From assembly GCA_023446865.1 (NCBI GenBank), contig JAEXPL010000115.1, forward strand, positions 1 to 64,000: a stretch of 64,000 nt of DNA, given 5' to 3'. Numbering within the stretch: the first letter of the stretch is position 1; each line of letters begins with the position of its first letter. Shown in pieces: positions 8,302 to 16,129 of this stretch. The notes beneath the pieces are model-generated. The model made no database searches and had not been told where the DNA came from. It worked only from the letters and a program-made list of their open reading frames with translations. This DNA is from Verrucomicrobiota bacterium. GTDB taxonomy: Bacteria > Verrucomicrobiota > Verrucomicrobiia > Opitutales > Opitutaceae. Position numbers and translations under genes: made by a program.

Positions 8302-9126
8302 GTGGCCGCGCGAGCGGTCGAACCCGCCGAGGCGGTGGCCTTCATCGCCGCGCTCCGCGATGGGCTAGTGTCCCGCCGGGACCTGCCCGGCTTCTTCCGC
8401 CAGGCGCCCATCGAAGCCGCGAGCCTTGAGGACGCCTACGGGCGGATGCCCGCCAGCGCCGCGGATCAACGTTCCGTCCTCATTTACGAGGGGGACGAGT
8501 GGGTTTCAGGGCTGCACAACGGCCCCGGGTCCGGCCACCCCGGGACGTGGCTCGGACCAGTCGCGACCTACTACGATGTGCCGGTCGCCAGCGCGAAGTT
8601 GGCCGCAAGAAAGTCCGTCGAGGATGTGGCGGCACGCATCACCCTGTCGGGCTGCTATGCCCAGCTCCTTGAAGCCTTGACGCTGTTGGAGGACCGCCCG
8701 CGCCCTCAATACGGCCGCTTCGAGCAACATCCGGCACTTCAGCTTCTCTGCGCATGGTGGAACCGCACGGCGCCGGCGGAGTACCGCACCGCTGGAACGT
8801 TCCGGATCTACGTCTGGAACGAGAACACGCGCGTCTTCGCGCCCGGCGACCCCGAGGAGCCACCCCTTCAGGCAAGCGCGGCGGCCGAGCTCAAGGGGAC
8901 TGCGCTGTTCAGGGATCCTGGCGCCCCGACGGTGCTCGTGCATTTCATCCGCGGCCGGAAGTATGACCAGTGCACCCCCAGCGGCATTTCAATTTACGAC
9001 ACCGCCGGCGAGCTCGTCTGGGAAGTGGGTTCCGACCGCCACGAGTACGACGAGGCGTATTACGCCTACGTGGGCCTCGAAACTCTCGCCCAGGAGCTCA
9101 ACTCCGAGGCGGAACCGCGAGCGTGA
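8302..9126 (+). CDS. hypothetical protein, 3' part of the amber-split frame
   Basis: In frame with 7933-8178. If translated separately the first available start is GTG 8302, with only a weak upstream GAAGAGG. The 274-aa product has Trp/Tyr-rich segments (WWNRTAPAEYRTAGTF, YDEAYYAYVGLE) and ends EAEPRA. No family recognised. Bases 8980-8997 inside it resemble one of the origin repeats (GCGGCATTTCAATTTA). Its stop is followed by a strong terminator. Confidence 0.55.
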   Translation: MAARAVEPAEAVAFIAALRDGLVSRRDLPGFFRQAPIEAASLEDAYGRMPASAADQRSVLIYEGDEWVSGLHNGPGSGHPGTWLGPVATYYDVPVASAKLAARKSVEDVAARITLSGCYAQLLEALTLLEDRPRPQYGRFEQHPALQLLCAWWNRTAPAEYRTAGTFRIYVWNENTRVFAPGDPEEPPLQASAAAELKGTALFRDPGAPTVLVHFIRGRKYDQCTPSGISIYDTAGELVWEVGSDRHEYDEAYYAYVGLETLAQELNSEAEPRA

Positions 9127-9158
9127 TCGTCGTTTACCCGGTTTGTCTTCCATGGGAA

Positions 9159-9195
9159 CAAGAAACCCGCCCCTGTGACTGGGGCGGGTTTCTTG
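9159..9195. terminator. bidirectional intrinsic terminator
   Basis: Perfect 15-bp inverted repeat: CAAGAAACCCGCCCC, 7-nt loop, GGGGCGGGTTTCTTG. The T-rich right arm serves the + genes ending at 9126, and the A-rich left arm gives T-run on the minus strand for the genes at 9220-9708. Confidence 0.9.
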
Positions 9196-9219
9196 TCTTC
9201 GGCTCCGTGGGGTGGGCTT

Positions 9220-9465
9220 TCAGCTCCGTCCGGTGATTCCACGGTCGCCAGGGCCTTCCGCGCGGTACTTGTCGGCTTCGCTGATCCGGTCGAGCACCGT
9301 GCCGACGAAGACCGTAAACGTGCTCCGGTGGGCCTTGCTCCAAGCCGCCACATCGACCCCGCAGCTCTCACGCAGCGCCAAATGCCCCACGAACAGGGCG
9401 CCGACCGCGAAAACGGCGACGACCCAGAAGGTCACGAACGACTCAAGCGAGATTGGATTTCGCAT
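9220..9465 (-). CDS. small single-pass membrane protein
   Basis: 81 aa with one hydrophobic segment at residues ~10-28 (FVTFWVVAVFAVGALFVGH). A good ribosome binding site (CGGAGGAAAACGCC before ATG) decides the start at 9465. Second gene of a two-gene minus-strand unit that ends at the terminator 9159-9195. Function unknown. Confidence 0.7.
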   Translation of the reverse strand: MRNPISLESFVTFWVVAVFAVGALFVGHLALRESCGVDVAAWSKAHRSTFTVFVGTVLDRISEADKYRAEGPGDRGITGRS

Positions 9466-9498
9466 GGCGTTTTCCTCCGGTTGGGGGTGGGGGTGGGG

Positions 9499-9708
9499 TT
9501 AGAGGGGCAGCGAGGCACTCTCGACCTCTTCGGCCTCGGCCGCAAATCGGCCACCTTCAATTCGGAGTGAAGTTCCGCGAATCTGAAAACCGGCCGGGCA
9601 GACCCCGTGCACCGAGTCGGGAGTCGTAGCAGCAAAGACCGTGATCACGCGCGCGGCCACCGGCCGATAGATCGGGAACCGCCGTGTTGTGGAGCTTTGG
9701 GAATGCAT
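9499..9708 (-). CDS. small hypothetical protein
   Basis: 69 aa, first gene of the minus-strand pair; start ATG 9708 follows a modest Shine-Dalgarno-like GAAAGG. Contains a possible signal-like hydrophobic stretch (AARVITVFAATTP) but no recognised domain; ends acidic (AAEAEEVESASLPL). A promoter-like sequence lies ~45 nt upstream. Confidence 0.5.
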   Translation of the reverse strand: MHSQSSTTRRFPIYRPVAARVITVFAATTPDSVHGVCPAGFQIRGTSLRIEGGRFAAEAEEVESASLPL

Positions 9709-9753
9709 TTTGCGCCTTTCTGTAGGAGTGGAGGTTGCGTTGTTTCTGGGCTC

Positions 9754-9781
9754 AATCTACCCCGTGAAACAGTTCTGTAAA
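9754..9781 (-). promoter_or_regulatory. sigma70-like promoter for the minus-strand pair
   Basis: On the minus strand: TTTACA (-35), 16-nt spacer, TAGATT (-10), located ~45 nt upstream of ATG 9708. Confidence 0.5.
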
Positions 9782-10045
9782 CTCCTTTTTTGTAACGGGT
9801 TACCAAACTATTGCCCCAACGGCCTCGGGGTTTCCCAACCCAATAGGTCGAGAGCTTTTCAAGCGCTCAGCCGCGTAACCCAAACCCCCAATAACCCATC
9901 AGGGCACGCTACATAGGCGCCACGCTGGGCCGCACCCTTTACCTCTTAACCTCTTATCTTCTTATCTTATTTATTTCCTTGCGCAGCTCGTGAAATGTGC
10001 TAGACAAGTCAGCGTCATTTAGGACACCTCGAAACCACCTCACTT
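9782..10045. other. intergenic region between divergent units
   Basis: No convincing gene. Holds AACCC/AATAACCC-like repeats (9795-9905), then the CCTCTTA repeat tract ending in an AT-rich stretch (9945-9980), and a TTTGACWWGTCAAA-family site at 10000-10013 just before the gene at 10046. Confidence 0.5.
10000..10013 (+). promoter_or_regulatory. CTAGACAAGTCAGC operator-like site
   Basis: Core GACAAGTC of the shared palindromic family, preceded by GAAATGTG as at 3312. Lies 32 nt upstream of ATG 10046. Confidence 0.45.
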
Positions 10046-10510
10046 ATGGCCTCAACCAAGATCGAAATCGCCAAAGTCGCGGACACCCTCCGCTCGAATC
10101 AACTGGAACCGGCGGTCATGCGCCGAATCCTCGAACAGCTCAACAAGCTCACCGAGGAAGCCGCCAAAGAGGAGGGGGAGAAGCCGCCGGCGCTGAAGAA
10201 GCAGTTCGTCGTGATCGTCTCCGATCCGGACGGCGTGATGCCCGAGCAGGAGCTCGCGGCATGGGTCGTCCAGATCCCCGAAGATGCCAGCCCGCTCTCC
10301 CTCATGGAGCGCGTGCACAAGGCCGCCTACGATTTCAATGCGACTCGCCGCGGGCGGAAGCTCCCGGTGGAGACCATCGGCGAAGCCTTCGAGACCATCC
10401 CCACCAAGCAATTCTCCGAGGCTGAGGTCTGGCCCAAGACCAAGGTTCCCGTCCTGGTCGTCACCACGGACAACAAGCTGCCGAAGGACAAACCGTCGGC
10501 GAAGGAATAA
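10046..10510 (+). CDS. hypothetical protein
   Basis: 154 aa. The first ~50 residues are helical and charged (LEQLNKLTEEAAKEEGEK); residues ~54-145 look like an alpha/beta domain (KKQFVVIVSDPDGVMPEQELAAW, VPVLVVTTDN). Ends with a Lys-rich tail (KLPKDKPSAKE). First gene of the 10-17 kb unit, under a shared-type site. No family recognised. Confidence 0.7.
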   Translation: MASTKIEIAKVADTLRSNQLEPAVMRRILEQLNKLTEEAAKEEGEKPPALKKQFVVIVSDPDGVMPEQELAAWVVQIPEDASPLSLMERVHKAAYDFNATRRGRKLPVETIGEAFETIPTKQFSEAEVWPKTKVPVLVVTTDNKLPKDKPSAKE

Positions 10511-10538
10511 CCCTCCACTCACTCAAGGAGACCCCTCC

Positions 10539-10967
10539 ATGAACCCGGCTCTGTCGTACTCCGCAGTCCTGTCGCTCGAATGCCGCCGCCTTGACGCCAG
10601 CAACTCGCTCTCGATCACCGAGGATTCGGGGCGAGCGCTGGTGCGGGTCGGTCCGCTCGCCGCCATTGACGGCGACCAGCTTCTCACCGCCCTGCGCAAG
10701 CTCCCGGACAACGCCGGCAGCGCCGCGGTGTTCGACACTGCCCGGGAGCTGGTGGCCACCACGTTGGCCGCCCGCTTCAACACCACCCCTGAGCGCATTC
10801 GCGCCCAGTTCACCCAGAACGCCACCAGCGTCCAACAGATGGCGGACAAAGCAGCCGCGCGCCGCGGGCGCCGGCTCAACGGGTACACCGCAGCCGATCT
10901 GCGGCGCCTCGCCGCGGAAGCCGCCGTCCGCGCTGGGATCGTCCAACCGAACGCCGCACATGCCTGA
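10539..10967 (+). CDS. hypothetical protein
   Basis: 142 aa; the start ATG 10539 is preceded by AAGGAG at proper spacing. Mostly helical, with a basic segment (KAAARRGRRLNGYTAADLRRLAAEAAVRAG) near the C-terminus that could bind nucleic acid. No family recognised. Confidence 0.65.
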   Translation: MNPALSYSAVLSLECRRLDASNSLSITEDSGRALVRVGPLAAIDGDQLLTALRKLPDNAGSAAVFDTARELVATTLAARFNTTPERIRAQFTQNATSVQQMADKAAARRGRRLNGYTAADLRRLAAEAAVRAGIVQPNAAHA

Positions 10968-11166
10968 GCAGGTCGCCACCCCCACGCAGTTCTACGTCGT
11001 GACGACGCGCCCCCGCGACCGCATCTGGCCGGGGGCCTCCGAAGAGGAGGTCCGTCGGACACTGACCCCGCAACTCAAGCCCGGCGAGTCCATCGTCGCC
11101 ATGCGCCCCGCTCTCCAGATCGACATCGCCTATGTCGCCGGACAGGGTGGGGACCGCCCGCAGTAG
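10960..11166 (+). CDS. small hypothetical protein
   Basis: 68 aa, overlapping the previous gene by 8 nt. Contains TQFYVVTTRPRDRIWPG and GESIVAMRPALQIDIAYV, suggestive of a small beta-rich fold. No family recognised. Confidence 0.5.
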   Translation: MPEQVATPTQFYVVTTRPRDRIWPGASEEEVRRTLTPQLKPGESIVAMRPALQIDIAYVAGQGGDRPQ

Positions 11167-11194
11167 AACCCCGCCTCTTTCATATCCTCCACCC

Positions 11195-11539
11195 ATGCCA
11201 CTATCCCTCAGTCACGCGACCACTGCCCTCACCATGGAAGAGGTCGCCGCCATGCTCTCAACTCATGGTGAACCGGACTTCTTCAAGACCCGAGCCAAGG
11301 GAGTATTAGCGGAATCCGCCGCCCTTTTGCAGGTCACCAATGTTCCAGTGACCCGTGTGGCAATTCTCGCACTCGCAAGCTCTCCGGAGCTTGTGAGTGC
11401 CCTGCGCCAGTTCGGGACGTCCATGAACATGGCCGACCAACTGCCGCCGCCTGCCACCTTCACGGGGGAACCTGCCGACCAACGGCGCGCCGTTATCGGG
11501 ACCCTGGCTGGATTGCTTGGGATCTACGCTCGGGCCTAA
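11195..11539 (+). CDS. hypothetical protein
   Basis: 114 aa, helical, with no recognised motif (TMEEVAAMLSTHGEPDFFKTRAKGVLAESAALLQ). Lies 28 nt after the preceding gene in the same direction. Confidence 0.55.
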   Translation: MPLSLSHATTALTMEEVAAMLSTHGEPDFFKTRAKGVLAESAALLQVTNVPVTRVAILALASSPELVSALRQFGTSMNMADQLPPPATFTGEPADQRRAVIGTLAGLLGIYARA

Positions 11540-11558
11540 TTCCCCAGCGCACTCTAGG

Positions 11559-11801
11559 ATGAGCACCTCCTACAAGATCGGCCTCGCCGCCATTTCCTCC
11601 ATGTTGAGCGCCTACGTCGCCGGCTCACGCCTCGCGGCCCCCGACGCTTGGACGCAGTGGCGCACGTACGCGGCGATCCTAGCCTTCGCGGTCTGCGCCA
11701 CGGTCTTTCTCCGCCACCTCCTGGCCCTGCACGCCGACCTGACCGCGATCACACAGATCCGGCCGCTGCAACGCCGGGATGGCAAGTGGCTTATCCCCTG
11801 A
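11559..11801 (+). CDS. small membrane protein
   Basis: 80 aa with two hydrophobic segments (residues ~5-24 and ~37-55, YAAILAFAVCATVFLRHLLAL), so probably an inner-membrane protein with both ends on the same side. A conjugation or entry-exclusion role is conceivable but not shown. Confidence 0.6.
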   Translation: MSTSYKIGLAAISSMLSAYVAGSRLAAPDAWTQWRTYAAILAFAVCATVFLRHLLALHADLTAITQIRPLQRRDGKWLIP

Positions 11802-11821
11802 GTGATCCCGGCCCCTTCACC

Positions 11822-13777
11822 ATGCTTACCCTCCATCTCTACTGCCTCGGGCACGACCCCTACGGCGACGGCGGCGGCATCTCCCGCTGGGGCGAGCGCA
11901 AGGGCAAGTTCCCTGACATGGAGTCCGCACTACACGGCCTCCTCGTCGGGCATCCGTACCCGACGGCACTGACCGGCCGCTTCAGTGGAGTCTTCATCCC
12001 CGGCGTCTCATTGAAGGACGTGCCGGAGGCGGAGGTCATCCAGGTCTGGTCCACCGAGCCCCGGGCGCTGGCGAACATCGCCAACTTCAGCAAGTCCTTC
12101 CCCGATGTGCGTCCCAAATACTGGCCCCACACCGGCGACGGAACCAACGTCGGCCTGCTTGCCGAGATCCACATCAAGACTGTCCGCGAGTGGCAAAGAC
12201 CGGCGGTCGCCGGTCTTCTCACGGACGGCAGCGGCATCCCCGCGAGCGCCAGCGCGGCCGGTGCCTTCACCTTGTCTTTCACCCCTCAGAATCTCAACGC
12301 GCTTCAGGTTCGCCTCTTCAAGGCGCAACTCGCCAGCTTCGGCGCCGAACACCGGGCAGGGGAGTCGATTGAGGTTCTCCAAGGGCACATGGCCCGCTTT
12401 GGCGAAGGCATGCGGATGATGAAGGCGTACATCAGCGGCACCCACGGGCTCCAGACGCTCGCCCGCGGTGAGCGCGCGCCGGCCGAGCTCCCCTACAGCA
12501 TCTTCCAGAGCCGGCTCTTCCTGACGGAAGAGCTCGGGCTGATCGCCAACCTCATCGACATGGACCACCGGGACATGGATGCCATCGACTCTTGGCTCAT
12601 GCGCAGCGAACGGTGGAAGAAACTCCTGCCTTTGCCCAAATGCATCTTGGTCACCCGCATCTGCCGCGAACGCAAAGAGTATCGTGAGGAAGGCGCATTC
12701 GAGGCCGCCTACCACAACCATTTCAACATGGAGTCGCTCGTCTGGATCCGCGACGGCGACAACGTGTGGCGCTTCGCTACGGACATTCAGTTCGAGGACC
12801 GGGTATTCCCGGCGGGCGACGATGCGCCGGCCCTTGCCCGTCGAATTCAGGAGAAAATCTGGCAGGAGCATTGGAACGGCGCGCGCCGACGGGGGCGGGA
12901 GGAGTGGGCGAAACGCTCGCGGCATTCCAATGAAGAGCCTGTGGCACCCACCCGGGCGCCCGAGAACGAGCGCGAGCCCGTCGAGGTCCGCTGGCTCAGC
13001 GATGTCGAATACCCGACGCTCGATGCGTACCTTGCCAGCGAGCACTACACCCCCGAGCTGGACGCGTACATCCGGCGCAGGGCCAATGATGGCGCGCGGC
13101 AATACCAGCGGGAGATGATGCCCTTCGCGCTCCTCCTCCAAGGGCTCATCGACCAGAAGAACCTCCTCAACATCCCGCCAGGAACCGACATCTTCGATCC
13201 CGAGAATCACCGGCGCTTCATCCGCCTGGTCAATGATTTCTCGGACGGGCTCGCCGACGACCGCTTCCAGAAACAGTGGGACGCCCTCACCAAAGAGGAG
13301 GCGCTTCGTCCGGGCGACCGCATCATCGGTTGGCGCTGGGCGTGTTATACCGAGCATTACAGCCACGTCGCGCGGTGGAATCATGGTTCCCGCACCAGCA
13401 CCCCGATGGTCTTCACATTCCACCACCTTGTATCCGCCGAGGATGCCAAGGATGGGCGCACTTTCTATCCGGATTACCATCGTCTTCATGTCCACGAGTG
13501 GGAGCTCTCGCGCCGCTGGGTCTCCAACACTGGTCCCTTCACGAAGAAGCTGGCCACCGCCTCCATTGACATGTCCCGCTGGATCCCCGTCGGCCTGCCC
13601 GCGAGCCTGGCGGAACGCCTCCTCGATGACCGCAACTGGAAGCGCACCCATCTCTGGGCTGTGCCACTTCTGGCCCAATGGAGCTCGATCCAACGACAGC
13701 TCCGCGAACTTTCCCCGTCGCCGGCGCCAGTGCCCCTCAAGCTCCGCCAAGTGGGGGACACGGAGGATCCCGCATGA
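11822..13777 (+). CDS. large hypothetical protein
   Basis: 651 aa, soluble, with no recognised catalytic motif. Segments such as HTGDGTNVGLLAEIHIKTVREW and a His/Trp-rich C-terminal part (RHSNEEP, WRWACYTEHYSHVARWNHGSRT, HHLVSAEDAKDGRTFYPDYHRLHVHEWELSRRW) stand out. Start ATG 11822 follows the membrane-protein gene by 20 nt; the frame upstream only shadows that gene. Contains a dispersed copy of the origin repeat at 12918-12935 as coding sequence. It overlaps the next gene by 4 nt. Confidence 0.7.
   Translation: MLTLHLYCLGHDPYGDGGGISRWGERKGKFPDMESALHGLLVGHPYPTALTGRFSGVFIPGVSLKDVPEAEVIQVWSTEPRALANIANFSKSFPDVRPKYWPHTGDGTNVGLLAEIHIKTVREWQRPAVAGLLTDGSGIPASASAAGAFTLSFTPQNLNALQVRLFKAQLASFGAEHRAGESIEVLQGHMARFGEGMRMMKAYISGTHGLQTLARGERAPAELPYSIFQSRLFLTEELGLIANLIDMDHRDMDAIDSWLMRSERWKKLLPLPKCILVTRICRERKEYREEGAFEAAYHNHFNMESLVWIRDGDNVWRFATDIQFEDRVFPAGDDAPALARRIQEKIWQEHWNGARRRGREEWAKRSRHSNEEPVAPTRAPENEREPVEVRWLSDVEYPTLDAYLASEHYTPELDAYIRRRANDGARQYQREMMPFALLLQGLIDQKNLLNIPPGTDIFDPENHRRFIRLVNDFSDGLADDRFQKQWDALTKEEALRPGDRIIGWRWACYTEHYSHVARWNHGSRTSTPMVFTFHHLVSAEDAKDGRTFYPDYHRLHVHEWELSRRWVSNTGPFTKKLATASIDMSRWIPVGLPASLAERLLDDRNWKRTHLWAVPLLAQWSSIQRQLRELSPSPAPVPLKLRQVGDTEDPA
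12918..12935 (+). repeat. dispersed origin-type repeat, inside a CDS
   Basis: CGCGGCATTCCAATGAAG, one mismatch from the origin consensus YGCGGCATYTCAATGAAR. It encodes part of SRHSNEEP in the 11822 gene, so here it is also protein-coding. Confidence 0.5.
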
Positions 13778-14538
13778 ACACACTCGTTCCACGCGACCAC
13801 GATTTTGCCCGAGAGCAGTGCATCAACGCAGCCTTCCTGCCGCTCGGCGAGCCCACCGACTGGGACGCGGTCATCGCCCATGCCGCGGATCTCGATGTGG
13901 ATGCCCTCACCGCCGAACTGCGCTCCGGTGAACCCTACGCCGACACCGCGCTCAATCGGCTGACGGTGTTCCGGCTCAACACCAAGATCCGGATCGCCCT
14001 GCGGCACGCCAAACATCGCCCGCAATACGGCACGGCCATCTGCTCATCTTGCGGCGCGCGCCACACCGACCCCGTCCTTTCTGCAAGCTGGGCTGTCGGC
14101 CGGTGCGTCTACTGCGAGGAATCCAGTCACCTCATCTACAGCCAGCGCGGTCTCGACTGGGGCGGTGGCCTCCGCCTCGCCTTCGATACCAGCAACAACA
14201 CCTGGGGCATCGCCTACACGAGCACCAGCGACCGGGACAGCTATCGCGCCGGCATCGTCGTCACAGGCTATCCGTCACGTGTTGATGCATACGTCGCGCT
14301 TCAAGCCTCCGACTACTTCATCTCGCTCTACAACCAGAGCTGCAAGGAGGGGACTGAAGTCTCGGCCGACGAGGTCCTCCCCATTGGGAAGCTCTTCAGC
14401 CTCGATCTTCCGCTCTCTCCCTCGGGCTGGCGCGCCTTCCTGACGGAGTGCATGCGCTCCGCCGGCACTCAGAACAGCGAGCCGTACAGTCGCGCCGTCA
14501 CCGACACGATCCGCGAATACTTCCGGGCGGGGCGGTGA
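13774..14538 (+). CDS. hypothetical protein with a zinc-ribbon-like CxxC pair
   Basis: 254 aa, coupled to the previous gene by ATGA. The helical N-terminal ~85 residues are followed by CSSC...CVYC (about 20 residues between the pairs), which looks like a four-Cys zinc ribbon, and then a beta-rich domain (LRLAFDTSNNTWGIAYTSTSDRDSYRAGIVV). No family recognised. Confidence 0.65.
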   Translation: MNTLVPRDHDFAREQCINAAFLPLGEPTDWDAVIAHAADLDVDALTAELRSGEPYADTALNRLTVFRLNTKIRIALRHAKHRPQYGTAICSSCGARHTDPVLSASWAVGRCVYCEESSHLIYSQRGLDWGGGLRLAFDTSNNTWGIAYTSTSDRDSYRAGIVVTGYPSRVDAYVALQASDYFISLYNQSCKEGTEVSADEVLPIGKLFSLDLPLSPSGWRAFLTECMRSAGTQNSEPYSRAVTDTIREYFRAGR

Positions 14539-14572
14539 GGTCGTTTCTCAACACTGCGAACTCCATCCCGCC

Positions 14573-15226
14573 ATGCGTGAGTACCTCTCGGTTCCGTTCT
14601 CCGAACATCAAACCGCCAAGCACCGCGGTGCTGCTTGGGACCAGTCGTTGAAGTCCTGGTATATTCCAGACGGAGTCGATCCGACGCCGTTCGTCCGCTG
14701 GCGCAAGGCCCACTGCTCCGGCGAGCTCCTCGCCAGGTTGCCGCCCGTGTTAGCGAATTTTCTCCAGGTCTGCGTCCCCGCGCTCGGCCAGCACCACCGC
14801 AAGGGGGCGGAGGCTTTGCATCTTCTCAAGGGTGTGCTCCCAGCTCTTCCCTTCGTCAAAGAGCTCGATGAGGACATTCGCGTCGCAGGTGACCTGGACG
14901 GTCATTACGGCGGTTCGGAGCACGGGGTCGAGGTGCCGGTGCGGATCGACGGCCGTATCTCGTGCGTCTTCTGCAATAGCCACAGTGTCTCATCCGGCCC
15001 CTTTCGCGCACAACACCCCTGGTCCGGCATCTTCGACCTGACCATGCAAGAGATTGCCGATCCACTTGGCACCCCGTCGATCATGGGGGAGGCCGACGAG
15101 CTCCTCTTCCAGCGATTGGGGCGCACTCTCTTGCGCCGCTGGGATCATCCTGGCTGGCTGATCCATCTCACCTTCCTCAAATCGTCCGGAGCGCTTCTCC
15201 GGGCGACCGTTCAACGCGACGACTGA
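14573..15226 (+). CDS. DUF5710-like N-terminal domain protein
   Basis: 217 aa. Residues 3-40 (YLSVPFSEHQTAKHRGAAWDQSLKSWYIPDG) match the small domain seen at the ends of plasmid primases and TraC-like proteins (pattern: VPF, K..GA.WD, K.WY.P). The C-terminal ~90 residues (CVFCNSH... to RDD) also look native. The middle (about 14750-14910) reads less convincingly on this strand than on the opposite one, see findings. Stop overlaps the next start (TGATG). Confidence 0.6.
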   Translation: MREYLSVPFSEHQTAKHRGAAWDQSLKSWYIPDGVDPTPFVRWRKAHCSGELLARLPPVLANFLQVCVPALGQHHRKGAEALHLLKGVLPALPFVKELDEDIRVAGDLDGHYGGSEHGVEVPVRIDGRISCVFCNSHSVSSGPFRAQHPWSGIFDLTMQEIADPLGTPSIMGEADELLFQRLGRTLLRRWDHPGWLIHLTFLKSSGALLRATVQRDD

Positions 15227-15513
15227 TGCCTACCATCGCCCCAATCACCCCGGCCGGCTGCAATACCGTCGGCCCCAAGATGACCCTTCTGCCCGAGGGC
15301 AGGGGAGTGTTCCTGGTGGAGATGGATGCCGCCACATTCGCGAAGCTCCAGCCAGAAGCCGGTGAATGGCTTGAGGCGTCGAAGTTTTTCGATGACGATG
15401 GCGCCGGCGGTTCAGCGGTCACCGTGAAAGGGCCTTTCTCCCAGAAGAAGTGCACCCGTTCGGATGGGTGGGAGCTCATGGTGCGGTTCAAGATCCATCG
15501 CCACGCCGGCTGA
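15226..15513 (+). CDS. small hypothetical protein
   Basis: 95 aa, beta-rich, with VFLVEMDAATFAKLQPEAGEWLEASKFF and no recognised family. Start ATG overlaps the preceding stop by one base. Confidence 0.55.
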   Translation: MPTIAPITPAGCNTVGPKMTLLPEGRGVFLVEMDAATFAKLQPEAGEWLEASKFFDDDGAGGSAVTVKGPFSQKKCTRSDGWELMVRFKIHRHAG

Positions 15514-15575
15514 TTCCGGACGTGTGTAAACCGCGTGACATCACGTCACCCGAGCGGATACGCTTCGCTCCAAGG

Positions 15576-16127
15576 ATGAGCCGCTTTCTCTCCACTCCTC
15601 GCCTCAAATATAATCTCCGTCCAGCACAGGCCCGCGCGATCTCGCGTTACGCCGCTGGTGGACCTTGCCCCGAGTGGATGATGGGCATCGAACGCTATCC
15701 GGTCCCTGGGGGCTGGATGGTCAAGGTGCGCAAGAACCGCAAACTGATCCTGGAATTCTTCCGCGACCGCGATTGGGCGCACACCATGAGGCCGCTCCTC
15801 CACGCCGCCTTCGCCGCGCTCTGCCTGCGCAATGCGATCTGCGGCCCGATGCCAGTGGAAACCGCGCCGCGCCGCAAGCCCTGCGGCGGGATGATCGGGC
15901 ACTACCGCGCGCCGGCGTTCCACATCCGGCCGGCCTCAGCGCCCCACAACGGCCGCGCCGCCTGGGATCACTTCACTCGCGCCGCCGGCCGCGCGCCGGA
16001 CCGGATCGTCTGGGACCAGCCCGGCAAGCAATGGCTGGCCTATTTCCAGAAGGAAGCGCCAATGGCCCTGCGCCGAGGCGAGAAACCTCGCCGACTTTCG
16101 CGCCGCACCGGCGTGGCATCCCAATGA
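15576..16127 (+). CDS. basic hypothetical protein
   Basis: 183 aa, strongly basic, with Tyr/Arg/His-rich segments (YPVPGGWMVKVRKNRKLILEFFRDRDW, GGMIGHYRAPAFHIRP), suggesting nucleic-acid binding. Start ATG 15576 chosen after a short AAGG. It overlaps the following gene by 4 nt within a copy of the origin-type repeat. No family recognised. Confidence 0.55.
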   Translation: MSRFLSTPRLKYNLRPAQARAISRYAAGGPCPEWMMGIERYPVPGGWMVKVRKNRKLILEFFRDRDWAHTMRPLLHAAFAALCLRNAICGPMPVETAPRRKPCGGMIGHYRAPAFHIRPASAPHNGRAAWDHFTRAAGRAPDRIVWDQPGKQWLAYFQKEAPMALRRGEKPRRLSRRTGVASQ

Positions 16128-16129
16128 AA
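16112..16129 (+). repeat. dispersed origin-type repeat at a gene junction
   Basis: CGTGGCATCCCAATGAAA, two differences from the strict consensus. The ATGA inside it is both the stop of the 15576 gene and the start of the 16124 gene. Confidence 0.45.

Noticed and set aside
9689..9916. plus-strand frame of 75 codons
   Set aside because: Overlaps the promoter and start of the minus-strand pair and runs into AACCC repeats; no start signal.
12008..13792. 594-codon open frame on the minus strand
   Set aside because: Antisense shadow of the 11822 gene; no start signal and no recognisable protein features.
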